Assembly: GCA_963758025.1 (NCBI GenBank)
Contig: CAVWUA010000009.1
Location: 124,001 to 188,000, forward strand
DNA length: 64,000 bases
Direction of reading: 5' to 3'
DNA from: CAVWUA01 sp963758025
Lineage (GTDB): Bacteria; Planctomycetota; Planctomycetia; Isosphaerales; Isosphaeraceae
The notes under the pieces were generated by a model. The model was not told where the DNA came from. It saw only the letters and a program-made list of their open reading frames with translations, and did no database searches. The first letter of the stretch is position 1. Each line of letters opens with the position of its first letter. A program made the translations under genes and the position numbers. This document shows positions 29,018-37,759 of this stretch, piece by piece.

Positions 29018-30025
29018 ATGTCGCAGCGTCTGGAACGGGAACGTGACATCGCCCTGGAGGCCGTGCGAGAGGCGGCGCGGCTCTGCGTGGCCGTGCGGAA
29101 AGGGGACGATCTGGAGTCGCTGGCGAAGCACGACCTGAGCCCCGTCACCGTGGCCGATTTCGGCAGCCAGGCCCTGATCGGCCGCCTGCTGGCCGAGGCG
29201 TTCCCCGACGATCCTTTGATCGCCGAGGAGGACGCCGCCGAGCTACGCAAGCCGGAAAACGCCCCGCTACGGGACCAGGTCGTCGCTCAGGTCCGGCAGA
29301 TCCGCCCGGCCGCGGATGTGGACGCGGTCGAGCGCTGGATCGACCACGGCGGGGCACGGGCGTATTCGGAGCGGTTCTGGACGCTCGACCCGATCGACGG
29401 GACCAAGGGGTATCTGCGGGGAGAGCAGTACGCGATTGCCCTGGCCCTGATCGTCGAAGGGCGGGTGGCGGTCGCCGCGCTCGCGTGCCCGAACCTGCCG
29501 AGGCTTGTCGGTGAACCGGGGCAGGGGGGGGCGGTCTTCGTCGCCGAGCGGGGCCAGGGGGCGTGGACCTTGCCGTTGACCGGAGACGCGGCCGTCGAGC
29601 CGGTGGCGGTGCGGGTGAGCCCGCGCGACGATCCGTCCGCCGTGCGGTTCTGCGAGTCGGTCGAGTCGGGCCACAGCGCCCACGGCGATTCGGCTCGGGT
29701 CGCCGAGCGGCTGGGCATCAACGCCGATCCGGTCCGGCTCGATAGCCAGGCCAAGTACGCCGTCGTCGCCCGGGGCGAGGCCGACATCTACCTCCGCCTC
29801 CCCACCCGTCCCGGCTACCGCGAGAAGATCTGGGACCACGCCGCGGGGGCCTTGATCGTCGAGGAGGCCGGCGGCACCGTCACCGACATCCACGGCGCTC
29901 CGCTGGACTTCACCCGGGGCCAGGCCCTCGAACAGAACCGCGGCGTCATCGTAACCAACGGTCGGCTCCACGCCCGCGTTCTGAATGCCCTGGACGAGCT
30001 GGGGCTGACGTCCTCGTCCTCGTAG
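29018..30025 (+). CDS. CysQ/Hal2-like 3'(2'),5'-bisphosphate nucleotidase
   Basis: A 335-residue magnesium-dependent phosphatase of the inositol-monophosphatase superfamily that would hydrolyse PAP/PAPS. Metal ligands lie in 'LIAEEDAAEL' and 'WTLDPIDGTKGYLRGEQYA'; the C-terminal motif is 'IWDHAAGALIVEEAGGTV'. The 'GTKGYLRGEQYA' form is characteristic of the Hal2/SAL1 branch rather than of inositol monophosphatase. Length agrees with eukaryote-like Hal2 proteins. Monocistronic; the next gene is on the opposite strand, with stops 11 bases apart. Confidence 0.92.
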   Translation: MSQRLERERDIALEAVREAARLCVAVRKGDDLESLAKHDLSPVTVADFGSQALIGRLLAEAFPDDPLIAEEDAAELRKPENAPLRDQVVAQVRQIRPAADVDAVERWIDHGGARAYSERFWTLDPIDGTKGYLRGEQYAIALALIVEGRVAVAALACPNLPRLVGEPGQGGAVFVAERGQGAWTLPLTGDAAVEPVAVRVSPRDDPSAVRFCESVESGHSAHGDSARVAERLGINADPVRLDSQAKYAVVARGEADIYLRLPTRPGYREKIWDHAAGALIVEEAGGTVTDIHGAPLDFTRGQALEQNRGVIVTNGRLHARVLNALDELGLTSSSS

Positions 30026-30035
30026 GCAAGGTCGA

Positions 30036-31601
30036 TCATTCCACCGTCGAGGTCGCGTCCGCCGGTTCGGGAAGGCGGGCGCGGGGCCGGTTCATCGCGA
30101 TCGTGGCGAGACAGAGCGCGAGCCAGGTGGCCCCCAGCACGGCCGACAGGGGGCGGTCGAAGAAGCCCAGGATCGAGCCGTTGGCGGCGGTCAGGGTCTG
30201 GATCAGGCGTTCTTCCAGGGGACCGCCGAGGATGATCCCGAGCACGACCGGCCCGAGCGGCACCTGCCGGCGCTCCAGCCAGAAACCGAGCAGGCCAACG
30301 GCCAGCATCACCCCGATGTCGAACGCGCTGCCGTTGATCGCGTACGAGCCGAGCACGCAGAACAGGAGGATCACCGGCAGGAGCACGCGCCGGGGGACCC
30401 GAACCACCAGACCGCCCGTCCAGATGGCCAGGGCCCCGACGACCAGCAGCACGAGGTTCGCCAGCACGAAGATCAGGTAGATGCTATAGACCAGCGCCGC
30501 CTGCTTCTGGAAGATCTCCGGGCCGGGCTTGAGGTTCTTCATCAAGAGCACGCCGATGACGATCGCCGTGACCGAGTCGCCCGGGATGCCGAAGACCAAC
30601 GCGGGAATCCACGCGCCGGCCAGCGCGGCGGAGTTGGCCGCGGTGGCGTCGGCGATCCCTTCCAGCGATCCTTGCCCGTAATCCCCCGGGGTCTTGCTGA
30701 ACCGCTTCGACAGGGCCAGCGAAACCCAGGCCGCGATGTCGGCCCCCGCCCCCGGCAGCATGCCGATGAGCGTGCCGACCGCCCCCGACCGCAAGCCCGC
30801 GATCGGCCGCCGGCCGAGCAGGACCAGGGCCGGGCCGAACAGCGCGGAGACGACGCCGGGAACCCAGCGCCGTTGACGTTCCTCGCCGCTCAGCGGTTTC
30901 TGCTCGACCGTCTCGTTTTCGCCTCTCAGGGTGAGCAGGTTCTTGAGCACCTCCGAGACGCCGAACAGGCCGATCATCGCCGGGATGAAGTTGATCCCCT
31001 GGTACAGCTCCGGCTGGCCGAACGTGAACCGCGCCTGCGTGTGGACCGCGCTCAGGCCGACGGTGGACATCAACAGGCCGATCAGCAGCCCGAGCAGCCC
31101 TTTCAGCAGCGATCCCCGCGCGACGACCACCGCGCAGCTCAGGCCGAGCAGGTAGAGCCAGAAGTATTCCGCGACGCTGAACTCCGTGGCGACCCGCGCG
31201 AGCTGATGCCCCAGGAGCATCAGGATGATGGCGCCGAACAGACCGCCAACGACGCTCATCAGGAGGGCCACCCCCAGCGCGACGCGAGCCTGGCCGCGGC
31301 GGGTGAACGCATAGGCGTCGTCGGCGTAGGCGGCGGAGGCCGGCGTGCCGGGGATGCGCAGGAGGGTCGTCGGGATGTCCCCCGCGAAGATCGCGCAGGC
31401 GACCATCGTCACCATCGCCGCCAGGGCCGGCACCGGTTCCAGCCAGTAGGTCAGGGGGACCATCAGGGCAATGGCCATCGTCGCCGTCAGGCCCGGCACG
31501 GCGCCGACAAAGACGCCGTAAGCCGCCGAGACCGCCACGATGGCCAGGACCGCCGGATCGCGGAACACCTGGTCCATGGCCGTTGCGAGTGATTCGGTCA
31601 T
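30036..31601 (-). CDS. tctA: Tripartite tricarboxylate transporter, large permease TctA
   Basis: A 521-residue protein with about 11-12 membrane helices. Signature blocks are 'GAVPGLTATMAIALMVPLTY', 'GIPGSP'-like 'RIPGTPASAAYADDAYAF', 'LIGMLPGAGADIAAWVSLAL' and 'GIPGDSVTAIVIGVLLMKN'. TctA is the pore subunit of TTT carriers, which import carboxylates with the help of a periplasmic TctC binding protein. It starts 4 bases after the stop of the fused TctC-TctB gene, so the complete transporter is encoded by two genes. Confidence 0.94.
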   Translation of the reverse strand: MTESLATAMDQVFRDPAVLAIVAVSAAYGVFVGAVPGLTATMAIALMVPLTYWLEPVPALAAMVTMVACAIFAGDIPTTLLRIPGTPASAAYADDAYAFTRRGQARVALGVALLMSVVGGLFGAIILMLLGHQLARVATEFSVAEYFWLYLLGLSCAVVVARGSLLKGLLGLLIGLLMSTVGLSAVHTQARFTFGQPELYQGINFIPAMIGLFGVSEVLKNLLTLRGENETVEQKPLSGEERQRRWVPGVVSALFGPALVLLGRRPIAGLRSGAVGTLIGMLPGAGADIAAWVSLALSKRFSKTPGDYGQGSLEGIADATAANSAALAGAWIPALVFGIPGDSVTAIVIGVLLMKNLKPGPEIFQKQAALVYSIYLIFVLANLVLLVVGALAIWTGGLVVRVPRRVLLPVILLFCVLGSYAINGSAFDIGVMLAVGLLGFWLERRQVPLGPVVLGIILGGPLEERLIQTLTAANGSILGFFDRPLSAVLGATWLALCLATIAMNRPRARLPEPADATSTVE

Positions 31602-31605
31602 GTCG

Positions 31606-32922
31606 TCACCATCCGAGCCACCCCCACGGCAGCGGCACGCGCAGATACACCCCGAAAACCTGGTACGTCAACGGCACGAGGATCAACGGCAGGCCCACCG
31701 CCAACGGCCAGCGCACCCGCAAGGCGAGAAGGAGCAGCATCAGCAGGAGCGCCGCCGTGAGAACATATCCCAGCCCGTCCAGCAGCAGGACGAACGCGAC
31801 CACCCACGCGACGGCCATCAACACGCGCACCGGCCCCCCTTCGCTGGCACGTTCGCGGTCGGCGGACGCCCGCAGGCTGCCCTTGACGAGCAAGACGGCG
31901 ACGACCACCACCAGCAGCCCCGCCAGGACCTTCGGAAAGAGCAAAGGCCCGTAACGCGCCCGCCGCACGGACTGGAACGCGTCGCTCGTGAGGATCGCGC
32001 CGAAGGTCTCGTCGAGCCGGGCCAGCGTTTCGGCGAAGGCTCGGGGCGGCTCACTCTCGGCATTGAAGCCGGTGCTCCGCATGAACTGGAGGTAATCATC
32101 GCTCTGGATGACCTTCCGGATCGCCGCGACGAGCCGATCGACCCGTTCGGGCGGCACCCCGCGCGGGACGGCCAGCCCTCGCCAGCCGCCCATCGACCAG
32201 GGGATGCCTTGCTCGCGGAAGGTCGGCACGTCGGGGAAGGCCTCCACGCGCTGATCGGCCATCACGCCGAGCGGCCGGATGCGGCCCGATTCCATCAGGG
32301 TCTGGGCCTCGGGCAGGCTGCAACAGACCATGTCCACGCCGCCGGACATCAGCTCCTGAAGCGACGGCCCCGCGCCGTTGATCGAGATCCAGACGACGCT
32401 GTCGGCCGGGATGCCCTCGGCATCGAGCCAGCCGGCCAGGCTCACGTGCCAGATCCCCCCTTGCGCCGTGCCGGACGCCTTCAGAGTTCGCGGCTGGTCG
32501 CGGATCGCCTCCTGAAGCTCTTTCAGGGATTTCCAGGGAGCATCGTCGCGGACGAACAGGGCGGCGTCGTCGCGGTTCAATAACATCAATGGCTGAAAAT
32601 CGCGGTAGGTGATGTTGGTCAGACCGCGCCAGTGGAGCATGTTCAGTTCGACGGTGATCATCGTCATCGTGTAGCCATCCGGCGGCGCGAGCGCGCCTCG
32701 GGTATGGCCGGTGACGCCGGCCCCTCCGGTGGCGTTGACCACGTTGACCGGCACGCCGAGTTCCTGTTCCAGCAAGACCGCCACCTGCCGAGAGACCCGA
32801 TCCGTCCCCCCGCCCGCCGACCACGGGCAGATCAGGACGATCGGCCGATCAGGATAGACCTCCTCCCCCCGGCACCCCGCCAGTGCCAGCACGCAGAGCA
32901 GGAGGATCAGGCGGCGTTTCAT
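31606..32922 (-). CDS. Fused TctC binding protein and TctB small permease
   Basis: One 438-residue frame. Residues 1-17 are a lipoprotein signal, 'LCVLALAGC', so the binding domain is anchored at the membrane. Residues about 24-300 match TctC/Bug-type solute-binding proteins: 'YPDRPIVLICPWSAGGGTDR', 'NVVNATGGAGVTGHT' and 'GIPWSMGGWRGLAVPRGVPP'. From about residue 306, four hydrophobic helices ('VLAGLLVVVVAVLLVKG', 'VLMAVAWVVAFVLLLDGLGY', 'LTAALLLMLLLLALRVRW', 'VGLPLILVPLTYQVFGVYL') match TctB. Start at 32922 follows GAGG. Such a binding protein covalently joined to the small membrane subunit is unusual. tctA follows directly. Confidence 0.9.
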   Translation of the reverse strand: MKRRLILLLCVLALAGCRGEEVYPDRPIVLICPWSAGGGTDRVSRQVAVLLEQELGVPVNVVNATGGAGVTGHTRGALAPPDGYTMTMITVELNMLHWRGLTNITYRDFQPLMLLNRDDAALFVRDDAPWKSLKELQEAIRDQPRTLKASGTAQGGIWHVSLAGWLDAEGIPADSVVWISINGAGPSLQELMSGGVDMVCCSLPEAQTLMESGRIRPLGVMADQRVEAFPDVPTFREQGIPWSMGGWRGLAVPRGVPPERVDRLVAAIRKVIQSDDYLQFMRSTGFNAESEPPRAFAETLARLDETFGAILTSDAFQSVRRARYGPLLFPKVLAGLLVVVVAVLLVKGSLRASADRERASEGGPVRVLMAVAWVVAFVLLLDGLGYVLTAALLLMLLLLALRVRWPLAVGLPLILVPLTYQVFGVYLRVPLPWGWLGW

Positions 32923-32998
32923 GCAGGGGGCCTCGTGCTTGGGGAGGTTGGGTGGAAAGAGATGGTTAATGGTTAATGGCTGTCGAAGTGATGCATCA

Positions 32999-33387
32999 CG
33001 CCCCGAAGGGGCAGCATTCCGAAGCCAGGGGCAACGCCCCTGGTCCCAGACAACGGCGCTTAAATTTTCCTGACCGTCACGGATTTTGGGGGGCGTGGGT
33101 TCCACACCCCATGGAGCGCGGGCGTCTCGCCCGCATCCGGCTCTCCAAGGCGGGCGAGACGCCCGCGCTCCAGGCCGAATTGTCTGGATCAGCCGTCAGG
33201 TCTCGCACCTGCCGGGTGCCCCCCATAATCCGTGACGGTCAGAAATTTTCTCTCTTACCGGCCCGCCCTGAAGGGGCGGATTTCGCCGCGTTCAACAGGA
33301 CGAAATCCGCCCCTTCAGGGCGGGGTTGTTTTGTTATTCAATTCCAGGGGCGTTGCCCCTGGCTCCTGAAGCTGCCCCTTCGGGGCG
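32999..33387. repeat. Russian-doll palindromic repeat cluster
   Basis: Four inverted repeats sit inside one another or side by side. The outermost arms, CGCCCCGAAGGGGCAGC (32999-33015) with the small hairpin CCAGGGGC/GCCCCTGG (33025-33043), reappear in inverse order at 33344-33387. Inside, arms at 33062-33085 and 33227-33249 (core GACCGTCACGGATT) enclose a perfect 22-base stem at 33113-33134 and 33150-33171. A separate perfect 24-base stem lies at 33262-33285 and 33301-33324. No protein is encoded. The layout suggests successive insertion of palindromic elements into each other. Confidence 0.88.
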
Positions 33388-33463
33388 AACCTGAGCGTGG
33401 AAATGGGAGCCACGCTCCCTGAATCGTCCTCAGCGATCAATCATCGGTTATCAACCATTCCCC

Positions 33464-34227
33464 TCACAAATCCTGACTATCCAGCCCCAGATACCGCCCG
33501 CCGTCAATGCGGTAGCAGCCTCCGGTGGCGTAGTCGGTCCCTTCGAGCAGGTAGAGGATCAGGCGGTTCAGGTCTCCGGGGTCGCCGATGCGCCGCAAGG
33601 GGGTCAGGGCGATGACCTTGGCCACGTCCGCCTCGGTCGCGCCGGAGGGGGGCTCGATCGTGGAAGGCTGGACCAGGTTGACCGTGACGTGCGGGGCCAG
33701 CTCCTTGGCCAGGGCCAGGGTAAAGGTGGCCAGCCCCCCTTTGGCCGTGATGTACGGCAGCACGTCGCGCCGGGACGCTCGCTCGCCCAGTCGCCCACGT
33801 TGATGATCTTGCCCTGGATCCCGTTCTCGGCGGGCTGATCCCGCATGACCCGTCCGGCCGCGACCGCCGTGAAATAGGGCGCGGCCAGGTTGGTCGCGAT
33901 CATCTCGTCAAAATCGGCCGGGGTCAAGTCGGCAAACGGGGTCAAGCGGTAGGTGCTCGCCATGTTGACCAGCACATCGAGCCGGCCGAACCGCTCGACC
34001 GTTTGCGCGACGGCCCGCTCGGCCTGTCCGGCCCGGGTCAGGTCCGCCCGCACGGCGAGGGTGCCGACGCCCGCCTTTTCGACCTCGGCCAGCGTCGTCT
34101 CGATCGCCTCGCGGCTGGTGTGATAGGTCATGGCGACGGACGCCCCCCGCTCGGCCAGCCGGCGGGCCAGGTCCGCGCCGACGCGACGGCCGCCGGTGAT
34201 CAGCACGACCTTGCCCTGGAGGTTCAT
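33464..34227 (-). CDS. Short-chain dehydrogenase/reductase (one frame break)
   Basis: About 254 residues. 'KVVLITGGRRVGADLARRLA' is the NADP-binding TGxxxxxG-type motif with a following Arg, 'VNMASTYRLTPFADLT' the NAG-like strand, and 'YITAKGGLATFTLALAKELA' the catalytic YxxxK. 'GDWASERP' before it and the overall pattern resemble pteridine-reductase-like (FolM/PTR1) SDRs. A single missing base near 33776 ('SERP|RDVLPYITAK') joins the two frames. The start ATG overlaps the adenosyltransferase stop (ATGA). It could reduce a pteridine or an unrelated carbonyl compound. Confidence 0.87.
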
Positions 34228-34773
34228 AGGCCCCTCCAGGGGATGTCGGAGACCCCGGCGCGGCGGTTCACCGCGCGGGCCAGGACGAACAGCCAGTCGC
34301 TCAGCCGGTTCAGGAAGACGATCAACTCGACCGGGACGTGCTCTCCCGGCTCGTGCTGGAGCCGCACGACCAGCCGCTCGGCCCGCCGGCAGACGGCCCG
34401 GGCCAGGTGGACCTGCGCGGCGGCCGGCGTGCCGCCGGGAAGGATGAAGTGGGCCAGGGGGCGTCAACTCCGCCTCCATCACGTCGATCTCACGCTCCAG
34501 CCGCGCGATGAATTCGGTGTCGATCGCCGAGTGGAAGCGCCCCTCGGGATCGGGGTCGGCCAGGGCCGCGCCGACGGCGAAGAGGTCGTCCTGAACCTGG
34601 GCCAGGATGTCGTCCGCGTCCTGATCCGGTCCGGCCGCCCGCGCCACGCCGATCGCCGCGTTCAGCTCATCGACCGTGCCATACGCCTCGACCCGCAGGG
34701 CGTCCTTCGCCACCCGGCCCTGGCCGAGCAGGCCGGTCGTGCCGTCGTCGCCGGTTCTGGTATAAATCTTCAC
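34224..34773 (-). CDS. PduO-type cob(I)alamin adenosyltransferase (frame break)
   Basis: About 183 residues. 'KIYTRTGDDGTTGLLGQGRV' is the ATP-binding N-terminal motif of PduO-type ATP:corrinoid adenosyltransferases, and 'VEAYGTVDELNAAIG' is the conserved second block. The C-terminal part, 'AQVHLARAVCRRAERLVVRL' and 'LNRLSDWLFVLAR', is in another frame because of one extra base near 34457 (CCCCC/GGGGG run). The start is GTG at 34773. It makes adenosylcobalamin in the cytoplasm; cobT lies 2.4 kb away on the other strand. It overlaps the SDR start by 4 bases. Confidence 0.9.
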
Positions 34774-34924
34774 GATCGGTTGCTCCGCGTGTTGTCTCGG
34801 ACGGCGAGGGATGGGCCGGTTGGCGAATCGCCCGGCCGGACTTATACTAGGCGAGCCGGACGGTCCGGGAAAGGTCGCCCGGCGCGAGGACGAAATAGCC
34901 CGAGAGCCGAGGAGTCGCTCCACG

Positions 34925-35983
34925 ATGTTCCCGATCCTGATCCTGTTCGCCTTCCTGGCTGACGAGCCCGCCGCCCCGGGGCCAGACTCGGCCGACGTTG
35001 CGGCCCGGGAAGCGCGTCATCTGTCCGACATCCGGCAGGTCACATTCGGCTTTCCCAGGGCCGGCGAGGGATACTTTTCGCCCGATGGCCGCTCGATCAT
35101 CTTCCAGGCCGTGCCCCCGGTGCCGCTGTCGATCTACCATGAGCCCCGGCCCAACGCCGACGCCTATCAGATTTACGTCGCCGACCTGAAACCCGATGCC
35201 AGGCCGAAGATGGTCTCCACCGGCCGGGGCAAGTGCACGTGCGCGTATTTCCATCCCGATGGAGAGTCGATCCTGTTCGCCTCGTCGCACCTCGACCCCG
35301 ACGCCGACAAGCCCGAGCCGCCGCGCGGCCCCGCCTACAGCCGCTCCGAACGGTACAAGTGGGAATTTCCCGAGCACATGGACATCTTCCGCGCGGACCT
35401 CGACGGCAAGAACCTCGTCCGCCTGACCGACGCGCCCGGTTACGACGCCGAGGGGAGCTATTCGCCCGACGGCTCGCGGATCATCTTCACCTCGTTCCGC
35501 GACGGGGACGCCGAGATCTACATCATGGACGCCGACGGGTCCCACCCCCGGCGCATCACGCACGCCAAGGGGTACGACGGCGGCCCGTTCTTCTCGCCCG
35601 ATGGCCAGCGGATCATCTATCGGAGCGACCGTAAGGACAACGACCTCCTGCAAATCTTCATCAACAACCCCGAAGGGACCGCCGAGCGGCAGTTGACCGA
35701 CAACGAGGACGTCAACTGGGGCCCCTACTGGCACCCCGACAACCGCCACATCATCTACGCGACCAGCAAGCACGGTCATCAGAATTATGAGCTGTACCTG
35801 ATGGATGTCGAGAACGGCGAGCAGGAGCGCATCACCTACGCCGAAGGCTTCGACGGTCTCCCCGTCTTCAGCCCCGACGGCAAGCGGCTGATGTGGACCT
35901 CCAGCGGCCGAACCGACGACCACAAGAGCCAGCTCTTCATCGCCGACTTCACCCTGGAGCCAAAGACGACTTCGGGGCGTTGA
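34925..35983 (+). CDS. TolB-like beta-propeller protein
   Basis: A 352-residue exported protein: 'MFPILILFAFLADEPAAPG' is a short signal sequence. The body is made of WD40/PD40 units with repeated SPDG motifs: 'GYFSPDGRSIIFQ', 'GSYSPDGSRIIFTSFRDGDA', 'PFFSPDGQRIIYRSDR' and 'PVFSPDGKRLMWTSSG'. Around six blades can be counted. The arrangement resembles the TolB propeller or the N-terminal propeller of tricorn-type proteases, but no peptidase domain follows. It may bind a partner protein outside the cytoplasmic membrane. The ATG is preceded by a weak ribosome-binding site. Confidence 0.88.
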   Translation: MFPILILFAFLADEPAAPGPDSADVAAREARHLSDIRQVTFGFPRAGEGYFSPDGRSIIFQAVPPVPLSIYHEPRPNADAYQIYVADLKPDARPKMVSTGRGKCTCAYFHPDGESILFASSHLDPDADKPEPPRGPAYSRSERYKWEFPEHMDIFRADLDGKNLVRLTDAPGYDAEGSYSPDGSRIIFTSFRDGDAEIYIMDADGSHPRRITHAKGYDGGPFFSPDGQRIIYRSDRKDNDLLQIFINNPEGTAERQLTDNEDVNWGPYWHPDNRHIIYATSKHGHQNYELYLMDVENGEQERITYAEGFDGLPVFSPDGKRLMWTSSGRTDDHKSQLFIADFTLEPKTTSGR

Positions 35984-36050
35984 GCCCTGGATAGGTAAGG
36001 CGTCGAGTGGAAACAACCGGGCCAAGGTTACGAATGAGAGCCTATGAATG

Positions 36051-36105
36051 CGTAGGGTGGGCACCGCCCACCATCCAGGGATCGGTGGGCGGTGCCCACC
36101 CTACG
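36051..36105. repeat. Palindromic repeat CGTAGGGTGGGCACCGCCCA
   Basis: A perfect 22-base inverted repeat (36051-36072 and 36084-36105) with an 11-base loop. A degenerate second copy lies at 43908-43963. The family CGTAGGGTGGG...CCCACCCTACG is known to me as a common intergenic repeat in environmental bacteria. Confidence 0.85.
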
Positions 36106-36171
36106 AGGTCTGGACAAACATCAACGATTCGCCATCAAGCATCCCCTTAACCCCAGAGGAAATCCGCGACA

Positions 36172-36663
36172 ATGTCTGCCAAGGACGTCATCCGCAACAC
36201 GATGGACATGAGCGAGCAGGTCATCAACGCCTACCTCACCGACCTTAGCGACGCCGATCTGCTGATCCGGCCCGTGCCGGGGATGAACCACATCGCCTGG
36301 CAGCTCGGCCACCTCATTCAGGCGGAGCGGAGCTTTATCGAGGGGATCAAGCCCGGCTCCTGTCCGCCGCTGCCGGAGAACTTTGAGGAAGGGCACGGCC
36401 GCGATAAGTCCAGCCTGGACGACGCCACGAAAGTCTTGCCCCTGGCGCGATACAAGGAACTCTGGAGCGCCCAGCGCGCGGCGACGAAGGCCGTGCTCGA
36501 CAGCGTGCCGGAAGAGGATTTCGACAAGCCGGGGCCGGAGCGGCTCCGCCAGATTGCCCCGACCGTCGGCACGGTCTTCAACCTGGTCGGCAACCACGCC
36601 CTGATGCACTGCGGTCAGTTCGTCGCCGTGCGACGGAAGCTGGATAAGCCGGTGTCGATCTGA
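36172..36663 (+). CDS. DinB-family protein
   Basis: A 163-residue four-helix-bundle protein. 'GMNHIAWQLGHLIQAERSFI' holds the first metal-binding His of the DinB/YfiT fold, and 'NLVGNHALMHCGQFVAVRRK' the C-terminal pair (H-x3-H). Bacterial members include thiol-dependent transferases. The start ATG at 36172 follows CAGAGGAAA. The stop overlaps the cobT start (TGATG), so the two are co-translated. Confidence 0.88.
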   Translation: MSAKDVIRNTMDMSEQVINAYLTDLSDADLLIRPVPGMNHIAWQLGHLIQAERSFIEGIKPGSCPPLPENFEEGHGRDKSSLDDATKVLPLARYKELWSAQRAATKAVLDSVPEEDFDKPGPERLRQIAPTVGTVFNLVGNHALMHCGQFVAVRRKLDKPVSI

Positions 36664-37759
36664 TGGCGATGGTTTCCGACGCCATCGCCGAGGCCGTCGC
36701 GGCGGTCGAGCCGCCCGACCCGGCCTGGGCCGAGCGGGCGCGCGGGCGGCAAGATCGGCTCACGGCACCGCCGGGGAGCCTCGGCCGTCTGCTGGATCTC
36801 GGCCGCCAGCTCGCGGCAATCCAGCGCACGGAACAGCCTCTCGGTCATCCCGCCGTGATCGCCGTCCTCGCGGCCGATCACGGCGTGGCGAACTCGGGCG
36901 TCAGCGCGTATCCGCAAGCGGTGACCGGCCAGATGGTCGCCAACTATCTGGCCGGAGGCGCCGCGGTCAACGTCCTGGCCCGCCGCGTCGGTGCCGTCGT
37001 GCGCGTCGCGGATCTCGGCGTGGCGCATCTGACGGAGGGAGCGGCGGACCATTCCGACCTGATCGCGAGGCCGATCCGCGCCGGGACCTCGAACTGGCTC
37101 GATGGCCCGGCGATGAGCCGCGACGAGGCCGAGCGCGCGGTTCGGACCGGGCTGGACCTGGCCGAGCATTGGATCGCCCGCGAGGGGGTTCGGGTGCTGG
37201 TGCTGGGGGAGATGGGGATCGGCAACACGACGACGGCCTCGGCCCTGGCCGCCGCCCTGACCGGCGCGGCGGTCGAGCGGGTGATCGGGCGCGGCACGGG
37301 GGTCGATGACGACGGTCTGCGCCGCAAGCGGGAGGCGGTCGCGGCGGCCCTGCGGCTCCACGGGCCGAACGCGACTGACACCTGGGACTGGCTGCGCGCG
37401 TCGGCGGCTTCGAGATCCTCGGCCTGGCCGGCCTGGCGCTCGGCGCGGCGAAGGCCCGCGCGGCGGTCGTGCTCGACGGCTTCATCAGCACGGTGGCCGG
37501 CCTGGTCGCCGAGCGGCTCTGTCCGGAGATCCGGGGTTACTTCGTCGCGGCTCACCTCAGCCCCGAACCGGGCCACCGGATCGTGCTCGATGCGCTGGGG
37601 CTGGCCCCCTTGCTCGATCTCTCGATGCGGCTCGGCGAGGGCTCGGGCGCCGTGCTGGCCTTGCCGATCCTCGCCTCCGCCGCCGATCTTCTCCGCGACA
37701 TGGCGACGTTCGACTCGGCCGGCATCTCCGGCCCGGTCGATCCGCCGCCCGGCGGCTGA
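36663..37759 (+). CDS. cobT: Nicotinate-nucleotide-dimethylbenzimidazole phosphoribosyltransferase (frame break)
   Basis: CobT activates the lower ligand base for cobalamin assembly. The protein would be about 365 residues. 'LTAPPGSLGRLLDLGRQLAA', 'VLAADHGVANSGVSAYPQ', 'GEMGIGNTTTASAL' and 'GRGTGVDDDGLRRK' are all family blocks. One base is missing near 37405; the continuation is 'GGFEILGLAGLALGAAKARA' then 'DGFISTVAGLVAERL' and 'MRLGEGSGAVLALPIL', which contains the catalytic Glu region. DinB precedes it with an overlapping start codon. The adenosyltransferase at 34224-34773 is the other B12 gene nearby. Confidence 0.92.

Noticed and set aside
34774..36662. Cobalamin riboswitch near the adenosyltransferase or cobT
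   Set aside because: No B12-box-like sequence was seen in the leaders; the gap at 35984-36171 is mostly the CGTAGGGTGGG palindrome.
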